A DNA stretch of 64,000 nt from CAVRAW01 sp963716135. Its GTDB lineage: Bacteria > Planctomycetota > Planctomycetia > Pirellulales > JADZDJ01. The notes under the pieces are model-generated. The model saw nothing but the letters and a program-made list of their open reading frames with translations. It ran no database searches and was not told the DNA's origin. Shown one piece after another: positions 7,307 to 14,777 of this stretch. The stretch spans positions 3,224,001 to 3,288,000 of the forward strand of contig OY970289.1 of the NCBI GenBank assembly GCA_963716135.1. The letters are read 5' to 3'. Within the stretch, counting starts at the first letter, position 1, and each line of letters starts with the position of its first letter. A program made the translations under genes and the position numbers.

Positions 7307-10294
7307 ATGCAAATCCGCTGTCCGCATTGCCATGTACCGTTCGATTCGGTCGAGCAAGCCTCCTGGGCCGAGATGCTCTGCCCAGCATGCGGAAGCAGCT
7401 TCAGTTTGTCGGGTTCCGATGCTACCTACACCTACCGCCCCGGGGTGCAAATACTTGGGCACTTTGAATTGCTTCAGCATGTGGGCTCGGGACGGTATGG
7501 GACGGTATGGAAAGCGCGCGATACGCAGTTGCAGCGCACGGTGGCGGTGAAAATTCCGCGGCAAAAGGATCTGGATCCGAAGGAAACCGAAGTTTTTTTG
7601 CGCAATGCGCGGGCGGCTGCCCAGTTAAATCATCCGCGTATCGCCGGCGTGCATGAAGTGGGGCGTGAGTCGGACACGGTCTACATCGTCACCGACTACA
7701 TCGACGGGGCCAATCTGAGCGAATGGCTCACCGGCCAGCGGCTGACTTCTCGCGAAGCGGCTGAGCTCGTGATCAAGATCGCAGAAGCGCTGCATCATGC
7801 GCATGAAGCTGGGGTGATCCACCGAGATTTGAAGCCCAGCAACATCATGCTCGACCACGATGGCGAGCCGCATGTAATCGATTTCGGGTTGGCGCGTCGC
7901 GAAAGCGGTGAGATTGCTATGACGGTCGAAGGGCAGGTGCTGGGCACGCCAGCCTATATGTCGCCCGAGCAGGCGCGCGGAGAAGGGCACCACGCCGATC
8001 GGCGCAGCGACGTCTATGCGCTGGGTGTGATCCTGTTTGAATTGCTCACCGGCGAACTGCCGTTCCGCGGCGATGCGCGAATGCTGATCGTGCAGATTTT
8101 GAATGAAGAGCCGCCCAGCCCGCGCAAATTAAAGGCCACCGTCTCGCGCGATCTGGAAACCATCACGCTCAAGTGCCTACAAAAAGACCCGGCAAAACGA
8201 TATCAGACATCCCAGGAACTGGCCGACGATTTGAAGCGATTTCTCAAGAAGGAGCCCATTCAAGCTCGGCCCATCGGGCGCGCCCAGCGCGTCTGGCGTT
8301 GGTGCCGCCGCAACCCGGTCATCGCCGGATTGGCGGGCGCAGTAGTCGCGATTCTTACCTTGGGAATTATCACGTCGTCGTACTTCGCAGCCTCCGCCTC
8401 GCGCGAAGCCGCGGCGGCAAAAAGTGCGCTGATCAAGGCCGAGAAGCAGCAACAACGTGCCGAAGGCGTGAATGCGTTCTTCACCGAAGCGGTGTTTGGA
8501 ATGGCCGATCCGAATCGCGGCGGGCGAGCGGGCATCGGTTTAATCGAAGCGCTCGACACCGCGGCCGGCAAGATCGACGATCGATTCCACGACGATCTGG
8601 AACTTCAAGCCGTGATTCGCGACCGTTTCGGCGAAGTCTACGTTAACGTCGACAAACCACAAAAAGGCTTCGAGCAACTCGAAAAGGCGGTCGCACTGCA
8701 CGAGCAATTGGAAGGCAAGTTGGATCCCGAAACACTCAGAAGCCGCTCTCAACTTGGGCACGCTCTGTACATTGCCAATCGGTATGAGGATGCAAGAAAG
8801 GTGCTGAAATCCGTAATCAACGACCAATCGAAGGTCTTGGGCGAGAGCCATCCTGACACGCTCGAAACTGGCATCCATTTGGGCCTGGTACTCATGGAGT
8901 TACGCGACCCTGATGATGTATCCTTTAGCGAGAAGATCTATAAAACGGCATTGGCAGCTCTGGGCTCGCGCCATCCTTTGACCTTGGATGCCGAGAACAA
9001 TCTTTCCTGGACACTGCGCTGGCGCAACCAGTTTGAAAAAGCGCTCGAGTTCGCCGAGCCCGCTGCGATCGGTCTGCGTCAATTGATGGGAGAAGCGGAC
9101 CCGCGTGCCATGTTCGCCGCGTACAACTATGCCTCGTGTTTGTTCGACGTTCATCGGTATAAAGAGGCCGCTGAAGCATTTCAACCGTTGCTCGAATTGA
9201 GGACGCGAATACTGGGTCCAACGCACGTGGATACGTTGTACACGCTGTGGCGTGTCGGTGACTCCTGGCGCAACGCCGGCGACGCCGCCGCAGCGCTTGC
9301 GGCGCTGGACATCGCGCATTCCGAGTTGAATTCGTTCACAGCCACGGAAAGCATTCGACGAAGCGATCCCTTGCAGAACATCGCCGACGAGTATGTGTTG
9401 CTAGGAAAATACGATCGAGCTGCGGACGTCCGCGGCGTCGTTTATCGGATGTACCAGACCAAATTGAACCCGACCGATTTCCCGAAGATCAATCTGATGC
9501 AGCTGGGAAGACTGATCGAAGTTTACGCCAATTCGCCGCAGCCGGGGCTGAAGAATCTCGATCGGGCCGTGGAATTGGCTACCAAAGGTTGCGAATTAAG
9601 TGCAAATCAAAACGCGACTCTCCTTACGCTTTTGGCCAAAGCGTTGGCGGCAAAAGGCGATTACCAAGCGGCGCAGCAGAGATTCGACCAGGTACTGGCA
9701 CTACGACCGGACATTGCGGAAGCGATGTATTTGGGCGCGCTCTTGCGGTTGCGCAACGGCGATGTGGCTGGATATCGCCAAATGTGCGCAGCAATGGTGA
9801 AACAGCTTGCGACATCGACGCGCAACGTCGACCGCCGATGGCTGGGCTGGACGTGCGGCCTTGCCGCGGCGGCAGTGGATGACATGAATGTGCCGCTACA
9901 GGCAGCGAAAGATTTCGCTGCCAAAGCTCCCGACAATGCAGTGGCCCTCGAAACGCAGGGGATTATGCTGTACCGCACGGGAAACTATGCCGAGGCGGAA
10001 AAACAATTGGCCGAATTGATTGTCGCGGGCGGCAAAAAAGAGTTGGAACAAACTTCGGTGGTTTATCCTCCGTTCTTCCTGGCGATGACCAAGTGGAAAC
10101 TGGGGAACAAAACAGAGGCCAGGCGACTGTTAGTTGAGGCACAGGCGGGGATGGACAAGGAGATGAAAACCGACCCCTCGTGGAACCGCCGCGCTACGCT
10201 GGAAGCGTTCGGCCGCGAAGCGGAGGGGCTAATCAGTGCGGACAAGCCTTCTGATAATACGGCTACTCCGGCATCCGCTTCCAAGGGCGGTTGA
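7307..10294 (+). CDS. Zinc-ribbon transmembrane Ser/Thr kinase with TPR tail
   Basis: 995-residue Hanks-type protein kinase. The N-terminus carries two CxxC pairs (C5/C8 and C25/C28), a probable zinc ribbon. The kinase domain (about 52-320) shows the glycine loop GSGRYG (60-65), lysine K82 (VAVKIPR), catalytic HRDLKPSN (D174), DFGLA (D192) and GTPAYMSPEQARG. A transmembrane helix lies at about 337-360 (VIAGLAGAVVAILTLGIITS). The remaining ~600 residues are tetratricopeptide-like helical repeats, probably extracytoplasmic. The start is MQIRCPHC at 7307 because the paralogue at 34639 begins identically; a frame open 38 codons further upstream is non-coding promoter sequence shared by both. The paralogue is inverted 24 kb away. 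Confidence 0.9.
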   Translation: MQIRCPHCHVPFDSVEQASWAEMLCPACGSSFSLSGSDATYTYRPGVQILGHFELLQHVGSGRYGTVWKARDTQLQRTVAVKIPRQKDLDPKETEVFLRNARAAAQLNHPRIAGVHEVGRESDTVYIVTDYIDGANLSEWLTGQRLTSREAAELVIKIAEALHHAHEAGVIHRDLKPSNIMLDHDGEPHVIDFGLARRESGEIAMTVEGQVLGTPAYMSPEQARGEGHHADRRSDVYALGVILFELLTGELPFRGDARMLIVQILNEEPPSPRKLKATVSRDLETITLKCLQKDPAKRYQTSQELADDLKRFLKKEPIQARPIGRAQRVWRWCRRNPVIAGLAGAVVAILTLGIITSSYFAASASREAAAAKSALIKAEKQQQRAEGVNAFFTEAVFGMADPNRGGRAGIGLIEALDTAAGKIDDRFHDDLELQAVIRDRFGEVYVNVDKPQKGFEQLEKAVALHEQLEGKLDPETLRSRSQLGHALYIANRYEDARKVLKSVINDQSKVLGESHPDTLETGIHLGLVLMELRDPDDVSFSEKIYKTALAALGSRHPLTLDAENNLSWTLRWRNQFEKALEFAEPAAIGLRQLMGEADPRAMFAAYNYASCLFDVHRYKEAAEAFQPLLELRTRILGPTHVDTLYTLWRVGDSWRNAGDAAAALAALDIAHSELNSFTATESIRRSDPLQNIADEYVLLGKYDRAADVRGVVYRMYQTKLNPTDFPKINLMQLGRLIEVYANSPQPGLKNLDRAVELATKGCELSANQNATLLTLLAKALAAKGDYQAAQQRFDQVLALRPDIAEAMYLGALLRLRNGDVAGYRQMCAAMVKQLATSTRNVDRRWLGWTCGLAAAAVDDMNVPLQAAKDFAAKAPDNAVALETQGIMLYRTGNYAEAEKQLAELIVAGGKKELEQTSVVYPPFFLAMTKWKLGNKTEARRLLVEAQAGMDKEMKTDPSWNRRATLEAFGREAEGLISADKPSDNTATPASASKGG

Positions 10295-10312
10295 TTTGCA
10301 AGCTCTCTGCCA

Positions 10313-10408
10313 GAGCGGATAATCACAGGGGTTGGATTCACTTTCCTGATGGCGGCCTGCAAAGGGGCGCGCATGCAAATCCGCTGTCCGCATTGCCATG
10401 TACCGTTC
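10313..10408 (+). pseudogene. Duplicated remnant of the kinase 5' end and its upstream region
   Basis: CAGAGCGGATAATCACAGGGG, GCGGCCTGCAAAGGGGCGCG and CATGCAAATCCGCTGTCCGC, plus CATTGCCATGTACCGTTCG, repeat the 7240-7352 sequence almost exactly. This includes the first ~13 codons of the kinase (MQIRCPHCHVPF). The similarity stops where a type C repeat fragment begins. It is a leftover of a duplication or of recombination between kinase copies. Confidence 0.8.
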
Positions 10409-10455
10409 GTTTACTAGAACTGTCACACAATTGACGAGTTCTTGAGACGATTTCG
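10404..10455 (+). repeat. Short variant of the dispersed repeat (type C)
   Basis: GTTCGTTTACTAGAACTGTC, then ACAATTGACGAGTTCTTGAG and ACGATTTCGG. Same pattern as 4093-4140 and 61975-62022. It abuts the kinase 5' remnant. Confidence 0.6.
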
Positions 10456-10589
10456 GGGATTCAGTCTTTTTCGTAACGTCATCCGTCGGCAAGTCGGTCG
10501 CGAAACGGAAGTTAGCCGATCATTTCAAGCGTTCCATCCGGGCTAGAAAATGCTAGAATGCAATACGTGTTTCAATGGAGATTAACCGC

Positions 10590-10823
10590 ATGAACTGGCA
10601 GGAACGCATTACGGTGAACCCGGCCATCTGTCACGGCAAAGCCTGCATTCGGGGAACGCGGGTGATGGTATCGGTTGTTCTCGACAATCTGGCGGCCGGC
10701 GAATCGGTGGACCAAATTATGCGCGGCTACCACTTGGAGCGCGATGACGTGCATGCGGCTGTCCAGTATGCGGCTGAATTGGCCCGCGAGACCGTCATTC
10801 CCTTTACGCCCGCTACGGCCTGA
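10590..10823 (+). CDS. DUF433 antitoxin-like protein
   Basis: 77 residues beginning MNWQERITVNPAICHGKACI, the usual opening of DUF433 proteins, small winged-helix-like factors often paired with DUF5615. GTRVMVSVVLDNLAAGES and ERDDVHAAVQYAAELA complete the domain. ATG 10590 is preferred over the one at 10575 because GGAG lies just upstream and family members start MNW. The stop codon overlaps the next start (TGATG), indicating translational coupling. The role as antitoxin is inferred from family pairing. Confidence 0.85.
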   Translation: MNWQERITVNPAICHGKACIRGTRVMVSVVLDNLAAGESVDQIMRGYHLERDDVHAAVQYAAELARETVIPFTPATA

Positions 10824-11179
10824 TGCGGTTCAAGATCGACGAGAACTTGCACGACGACGTGGCCGCTTTGCTGGCAAACGAAGGTCACGAAGTACACACG
10901 GTTCACGTCGAAGGGTTGCGCGGTTGCAACGACACTACTTTGGCCGAACCTTGTCGCAATGAAGATCGGATTCTGGTGACGCTTGATTTGGATTTCGCCG
11001 ACATTCGGGCGTATCCACCGACAACGCAGCCGGGGATAATTGTGCTGAGGGTCGGGAACCAAAGTCGGCGGCACGTTCTCAATGTGATGACCGACCTCCT
11101 GGACGTGCTGAAACGTGAGCCGGTTGCAGGACGGCTTTGGATTGTATCCGACGCCGACGTGCGAATTCGTGGTGGCTAG
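10823..11179 (+). CDS. DUF5615 PIN-like protein, putative toxin partner
   Basis: 118 residues. MRFKIDENLHDDVAALLANE, then ILVTLDLDFADIRAYPPTT and PGIIVLRVGNQS match DUF5615, a PIN-like nuclease fold. Acidic residues expected for metal binding are present (DEN at 5-7, TLDLDFAD). It overlaps the DUF433 gene by one base, the usual order of this putative toxin-antitoxin pair. Function as an RNase toxin is inferred from family context. CHGKAC in the partner and this gene together look intact, so the module could be functional. Confidence 0.85.
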   Translation: MRFKIDENLHDDVAALLANEGHEVHTVHVEGLRGCNDTTLAEPCRNEDRILVTLDLDFADIRAYPPTTQPGIIVLRVGNQSRRHVLNVMTDLLDVLKREPVAGRLWIVSDADVRIRGG

Positions 11180-11305
11180 CGGCTGTCGGCGCAACATTGT
11201 GGCGTGGCGATCTTCGAGCAAGCCGCCGCTGATGCAGGTGACTGTTGTTCGCGCATGGGGAATTCGTCCGCTTTCAACGCAGTTTGTCGGGAGTTCATAC
11301 GCTTG

Positions 11306-11941
11306 TCACATTGTGCCATTGTCCTGGCGTTTTGCGAAACTCGGTGAGCTTCCTCGTTCGATCCCAACATAGCGATACAGTGTGCTCTTTGAGATCTTCA
11401 GAGTGGCACAGATGTCATCTACCGGGATGGACTTATCCTGGAACAGCTTATTGGCCAGTACGATCCGCCGGTCATCTGCGCTTATCGGTGGGCGGCCACC
11501 TTTCCGCCCTCTGGCGCGAGCGGCAGCCAAGCCAGCCTTGGTCCGTTCCTGAATCAGTTTCCGCTCAAACTGTGCCAGCGCCGAAAAGATATGGAAGATT
11601 AGCTCGCCGGAGGGAGTCGTCGTATCGATGGCCCCATCGCAGACGGACCGGAAGCCGACATTTCTTTCTCGCAACTGATCGATCAGTGTTACCAAGTGTC
11701 GCACCGATCGACCGAGACGGTCCAGTCGCCAGACAAGCAGGACATCTCCATCTCGAAGCTCATCGAGGCAAGTATCTAGTCCTGGTCGTTGATGGGTTGC
11801 GCCCGATGCCTTGTCGGTAAAGATCAGGTCCTTGGCGACGCCGCACTGTAATAGAGCATCGATTTGGAGGGCGAGATCTTGGTCCTGCGTGCTAACGCGG
11901 GCATATCCGACAAGACGAGCGCCGTCGGAAAACTGGATCAC
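11306..11941 (-). CDS. Serine recombinase (resolvase/invertase family)
   Basis: 211 residues, the normal size for small serine resolvases. LVGYARVSTQDQDLALQ carries the catalytic serine near residue 17. LLVWRLDRLGRSVRHL, FRSVCDGAIDTTTPSGELIF and QFERKLIQERTKAGL complete the catalytic domain and long helix. A C-terminal helix-turn-helix (ICATLKISKSTLYRYVG) binds DNA. The intergenic DNA just upstream has long inverted motifs (11971-12043) that could be its res or crossover site. No transposase of the Tn3 type is near, so it may be an isolated relic or a stand-alone resolvase. Confidence 0.92.
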   Translation of the reverse strand: MIQFSDGARLVGYARVSTQDQDLALQIDALLQCGVAKDLIFTDKASGATHQRPGLDTCLDELRDGDVLLVWRLDRLGRSVRHLVTLIDQLRERNVGFRSVCDGAIDTTTPSGELIFHIFSALAQFERKLIQERTKAGLAAARARGRKGGRPPISADDRRIVLANKLFQDKSIPVDDICATLKISKSTLYRYVGIERGSSPSFAKRQDNGTM

Positions 11942-11970
11942 GATAGGATCTACTGGTGGCGAGCAAGATA

Positions 11971-12043
11971 TGTGTCAATATTTAATAAAACACATTTGGG
12001 TACAGCCAGGTTCCGCAGTTACTCGTGTGACAAGTGTTTTATT
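11971..12043. promoter_or_regulatory. Possible recombination site or operator of the serine recombinase
   Basis: AATAAAACAC (11984-11993) and GTGTTTTATT (12034-12043) form a 10-bp inverted repeat 40 bp apart. TGTGTCAATA precedes the first arm and TGTGACAAG precedes the second. The AT-rich block differs from surrounding GC-rich DNA and directly precedes the recombinase start at 11941. Confidence 0.4.
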
Positions 12044-12044
12044 T

Positions 12045-12092
12045 AGGCAATCGGTCGTTTTTTTGGACAATTGAGAAACGGTTAGGTTGATG
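12045..12092 (+). repeat. Right-end module of the dispersed repeats
   Basis: CGGTCGTTTTTTTGGACAAT, then TGAGAAACGGTTAGGTTGATG. Nearly identical to the right ends at 7125-7165 and 47080-47122, but the left part of the repeat is absent here. Confidence 0.75.
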
Positions 12093-12159
12093 AGGCAAAC
12101 GTCCGCGTCCGTGATACCTGTCGGATTGAAAATCGCGGGACGGGCCAGTGACGGCCGGT

Positions 12160-13455
12160 TCAGGGGACGTCCGTTGTTCGGAGATAAGGCAGGTCAACGG
12201 AAATAGACGTTCCTTTTCCTGGCTCACTATCAATGACGACTAATCCCCCCAGCAGCCTGACACGTTCACAGATTCCACGGAGCCCTCGGCTTTCTTTCGA
12301 GATACCGGCGGTTGCGAAGCCTTTCCCCCAGTCCCGCACGTCGAGCTGGATCCGATTCTTGTTTTTCTTCAGGACGACTTCGATCTTCGGGCTACCACTG
12401 TGCTGCATTGCGTTGTTCAGCGTTTCCTGAGCGATTCGAAAGATTGCTGCCTCCAACACTGGCGCTAACCGCGGAAACGCGGCGTTGTGCTCAAAGGTGA
12501 TCTGCTTCCCAGCATTCGATGGTTCCTGAATCAGGTACTCGATCGCTGCGACGACACCACCTTCGTCCAAAATGATCGGTCTTAGTCCATCGATCAACCG
12601 GCGACTCTCTTCAAGCGTCTTGTGCAAGAGAAGATCAACAATTTGAAGCTCAGCGGACGTTGCTTTATCATTGTGCGTTTGCGCATAGCTTTGCAGTTGC
12701 ATGATTGCCCCAGCAGCATATTGGGCGATTCCATCATGAAGTTCGTATGCAGTGATTCTGCGTTCGTACTCCTGGGCTCTGAAAAGATCTTCCAGAAACC
12801 GCCGTTCAGCCTCGAGAGACTCTTGAGCCAGCTTTCGCTTAATTCCCAGGGAGGCCAGACGGGTCCAGATTGCGATTAGCCCTAGCTCATGCTTGCTCGG
12901 CACTCGGCGATTCCGATAGTACAGAGCGAACGTTCCGAGGACCTCGCCGTTTTTGCGAAGGATCGGCGTAGACCAACACGCGCGAAGCCCGTGCCGTAGT
13001 GCCAAGTCTCGGTAATCCGCCCAGAGGGGGTCGGTCTCGATATCCGATACGATAATCTGGCGCTTGGTGAAGGCGGCAGTGCCGCATGATCCGACCGTGG
13101 GACCGATGGTGATGCCGTCAATGGCGCGGTTATACTCGTCCGGAAGACTTGGGGCAGCACCATGACGTAGCGTCTTCCCGTCTAAAAGGAGCACCGAGCA
13201 AAGCATATTCTTTGACTGGTATTCAATCGTTTCGGCAAACGCTTCCAGCATTTCCTTCAGCGTCGTGTCCCCGGTGAGTGTTTCCAGGACTTTCGATTGG
13301 GCAATGAGCAGTTCTTCAGTCTGCTCTCGCTTTTGTCGTGCGCTCTCTTTTGGAGCGAACTTGCGACGGGAGGAGCTTGATTCCCGGATCGATTGCTTTT
13401 GCGTCGGAACCGGTGGTGAGGGACGCTTGGTTCGAGAGGAGGCCGAATCTGCCAT
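12160..13455 (-). CDS. GAF-domain sensor histidine kinase (NarL/UhpB type)
   Basis: 431 residues, no membrane segment, so probably a soluble sensor. A basic Ser/Pro-rich N-terminus is followed by a coiled segment and a GAF domain (about 70-215; VGSCGTAAFTKRQIIVSDIE and GLRACWSTPI). Next is a HisKA_3-type dimerisation region with the phospho-acceptor motif YELHDGIAQYA, then a HATPase domain with ETLNNAMQHS (N box) and RDWGKGF (G box). The ATG at 13453-13455 follows AAGGAAGG at a good distance. No response regulator is in the window; family members usually signal to LuxR-type regulators encoded elsewhere. An upstream TATACT element (about 13497-13505) may be its promoter. Confidence 0.9.
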   Translation of the reverse strand: MADSASSRTKRPSPPVPTQKQSIRESSSSRRKFAPKESARQKREQTEELLIAQSKVLETLTGDTTLKEMLEAFAETIEYQSKNMLCSVLLLDGKTLRHGAAPSLPDEYNRAIDGITIGPTVGSCGTAAFTKRQIIVSDIETDPLWADYRDLALRHGLRACWSTPILRKNGEVLGTFALYYRNRRVPSKHELGLIAIWTRLASLGIKRKLAQESLEAERRFLEDLFRAQEYERRITAYELHDGIAQYAAGAIMQLQSYAQTHNDKATSAELQIVDLLLHKTLEESRRLIDGLRPIILDEGGVVAAIEYLIQEPSNAGKQITFEHNAAFPRLAPVLEAAIFRIAQETLNNAMQHSGSPKIEVVLKKNKNRIQLDVRDWGKGFATAGISKESRGLRGICERVRLLGGLVVIDSEPGKGTSISVDLPYLRTTDVP

Positions 13456-13700
13456 TAGAAACCTTCCTTACTGGAAGATTGCTGCTCAATCACGTTCAGT
13501 ATAGCAGTCCCATGTCCTATCCGCAGCAATTGGCCGCTCGATGAACGAGCTCTTCCCCCGACATATTCCAGATGGATTCTTTCCCGCACGAGTCCTACTC
13601 AATTTAGATGTAATTATCTTGACATTGGGGGGGTATTGCGATACCTTGTCAAGCGACGTTCTGCGCGATAGACCGTTGATCGCTGAATTCGGGCAGTCGC

Positions 13701-13943
13701 ATGTCAGTCTCACCAATCACTCCTGGCATGGACGTGGCAATTCTGCCGCGCCGCACGTCGCCCCCAGCGGATGTGTGGGAAATTGCAACCGTTCTCCACG
13801 TCGGCCCAGTCTACAACCAACTGACGGATGGCCGCATGTTCGCCACAATCGGCGGCATCGGCTTGAACACTCGCGGCTATCTCGTGCCGGCGACTGAAGA
13901 ACACCGTGCGGCGCTTCTCTCCAATGCTGGCAGGCGGGCGTAG
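13701..13943 (+). CDS. Small orphan protein, paralogue of the 4724 gene
   Basis: 80 residues. PGMDVAILPRR, VGPVYNQLTDGRMFATIGGI and GLNTRGYLVPATEEHRAAL align along the length with the 4724-4972 protein. The conservation of the GR-F-TIG and LNT-G-ATEEHR positions in two separate loci argues for a real family. No membrane segment or signal. The following small gene starts 23 bases after its stop and may be co-transcribed. Function unknown. Confidence 0.68.
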   Translation: MSVSPITPGMDVAILPRRTSPPADVWEIATVLHVGPVYNQLTDGRMFATIGGIGLNTRGYLVPATEEHRAALLSNAGRRA

Positions 13944-13965
13944 TCCACAGGCGCCTATCACAGTC

Positions 13966-14160
13966 ATGAACACACAGCGACGCAATGAGATTGAAAACCG
14001 CTGGCAGGAAATCGACCGCGAGCTTACAGACATTTACGAAAGCAGGGTGACTCGCAATTGCGATCCGGCCACACGGGAAGCAGAACTGCTCGACGAGCAA
14101 GACGAGTTGGAGATTGAGCTTGGTGAAGTACCGAGATATTCCAAAGGCACGGATGATTGA
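13966..14160 (+). CDS. Small acidic helical protein, unknown
   Basis: 64 residues from ATG 13966 (MNTQRRNEIENRWQEIDREL). Highly charged, with heptad-like leucines and the acidic block AELLDEQDELEIELGEV, so probably helical or coiled coil. It contains CDPATREAELL, a pattern that suggests a conserved small family, but I cannot name it. A longer frame from 13906 overlaps the preceding gene and is less likely. Forms a two-gene unit with 13701-13943. Confidence 0.55.
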   Translation: MNTQRRNEIENRWQEIDRELTDIYESRVTRNCDPATREAELLDEQDELEIELGEVPRYSKGTDD

Positions 14161-14276
14161 ACTTGCGCGGCACAACGACTCGCTGTAACGATGATTTCTG
14201 GAAAACCTGTATTGCCGCCACGCCGGGGAAAAATGCAGTCCTCCATTGTCTGCCCGAAAGAAATGTGGGTTAGCCT

Positions 14277-14438
14277 ATGCTTCCGGCCCAAAACCGGCGA
14301 TTGATAATTCTGTGCGTCGTCTTATCAGTCGCCATGCTATCTGGATGGAGTTACAAGTTGGTACGCGACCACCAACGCGCGATCGGACGATCTAGTAAGT
14401 CCATCCAACAAGCAGGCCCACACCAGATGATCCCGTGA
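14277..14438 (+). CDS. Possible 53-residue single-pass membrane peptide
   Basis: ATG 14277 to TGA 14438 encodes MLPAQNRRLIILCVVLSVAM, continuing LSGWSYKLV and a hydrophilic tail ending MIP. The arginine pair followed by a ~20-residue hydrophobic stretch fits a small membrane protein with a cytoplasmic N-terminus. No clear ribosome binding site. The rest of the 14161-14777 gap has only repeat copy 3. Confidence 0.35.
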   Translation: MLPAQNRRLIILCVVLSVAMLSGWSYKLVRDHQRAIGRSSKSIQQAGPHQMIP

Positions 14439-14569
14439 TTATTTGGGAGGTGATCAATTTGCGGGAAAGAGACATCTGTTGAGCAAAGCCCGCACCCGCC
14501 TAACGGCAAGCAGGTTTTAACACCAATTCTTCCAAGCCAACGAGAACGAATGGCTAGAATCTCGGCGGG

Positions 14570-14722
14570 TCAATTATGATTGCTTTTACGAAGCGGCCGC
14601 GTAGCGAATCCTGCGGCTCAGCCGGGCCAACCGGTCTGTGTCATCAAACGCGTGAGTTATCGGCACGAGTTCTCAGTCTCATAAACTCGGTCGTTTGTCG
14701 AGATTCCCAAAAACGATCGAGA
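14570..14722 (+). repeat. Dispersed repeat family A, copy 3
   Basis: TTACGAAGCGGCCGCGTAGC, GCGGCTCAGCCGGGCCAACC, GTGTCATCAAACGCGTGAG, CAGTCTCATAAACTCGGTCG. Lies downstream of the minus-strand phosphatase gene. Confidence 0.82.
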
Positions 14723-14777
14723 TATTGGGACTATCACCTGGGTATAGAAGCTTGCTCGAGCAGAACCGTGGCGCCGA

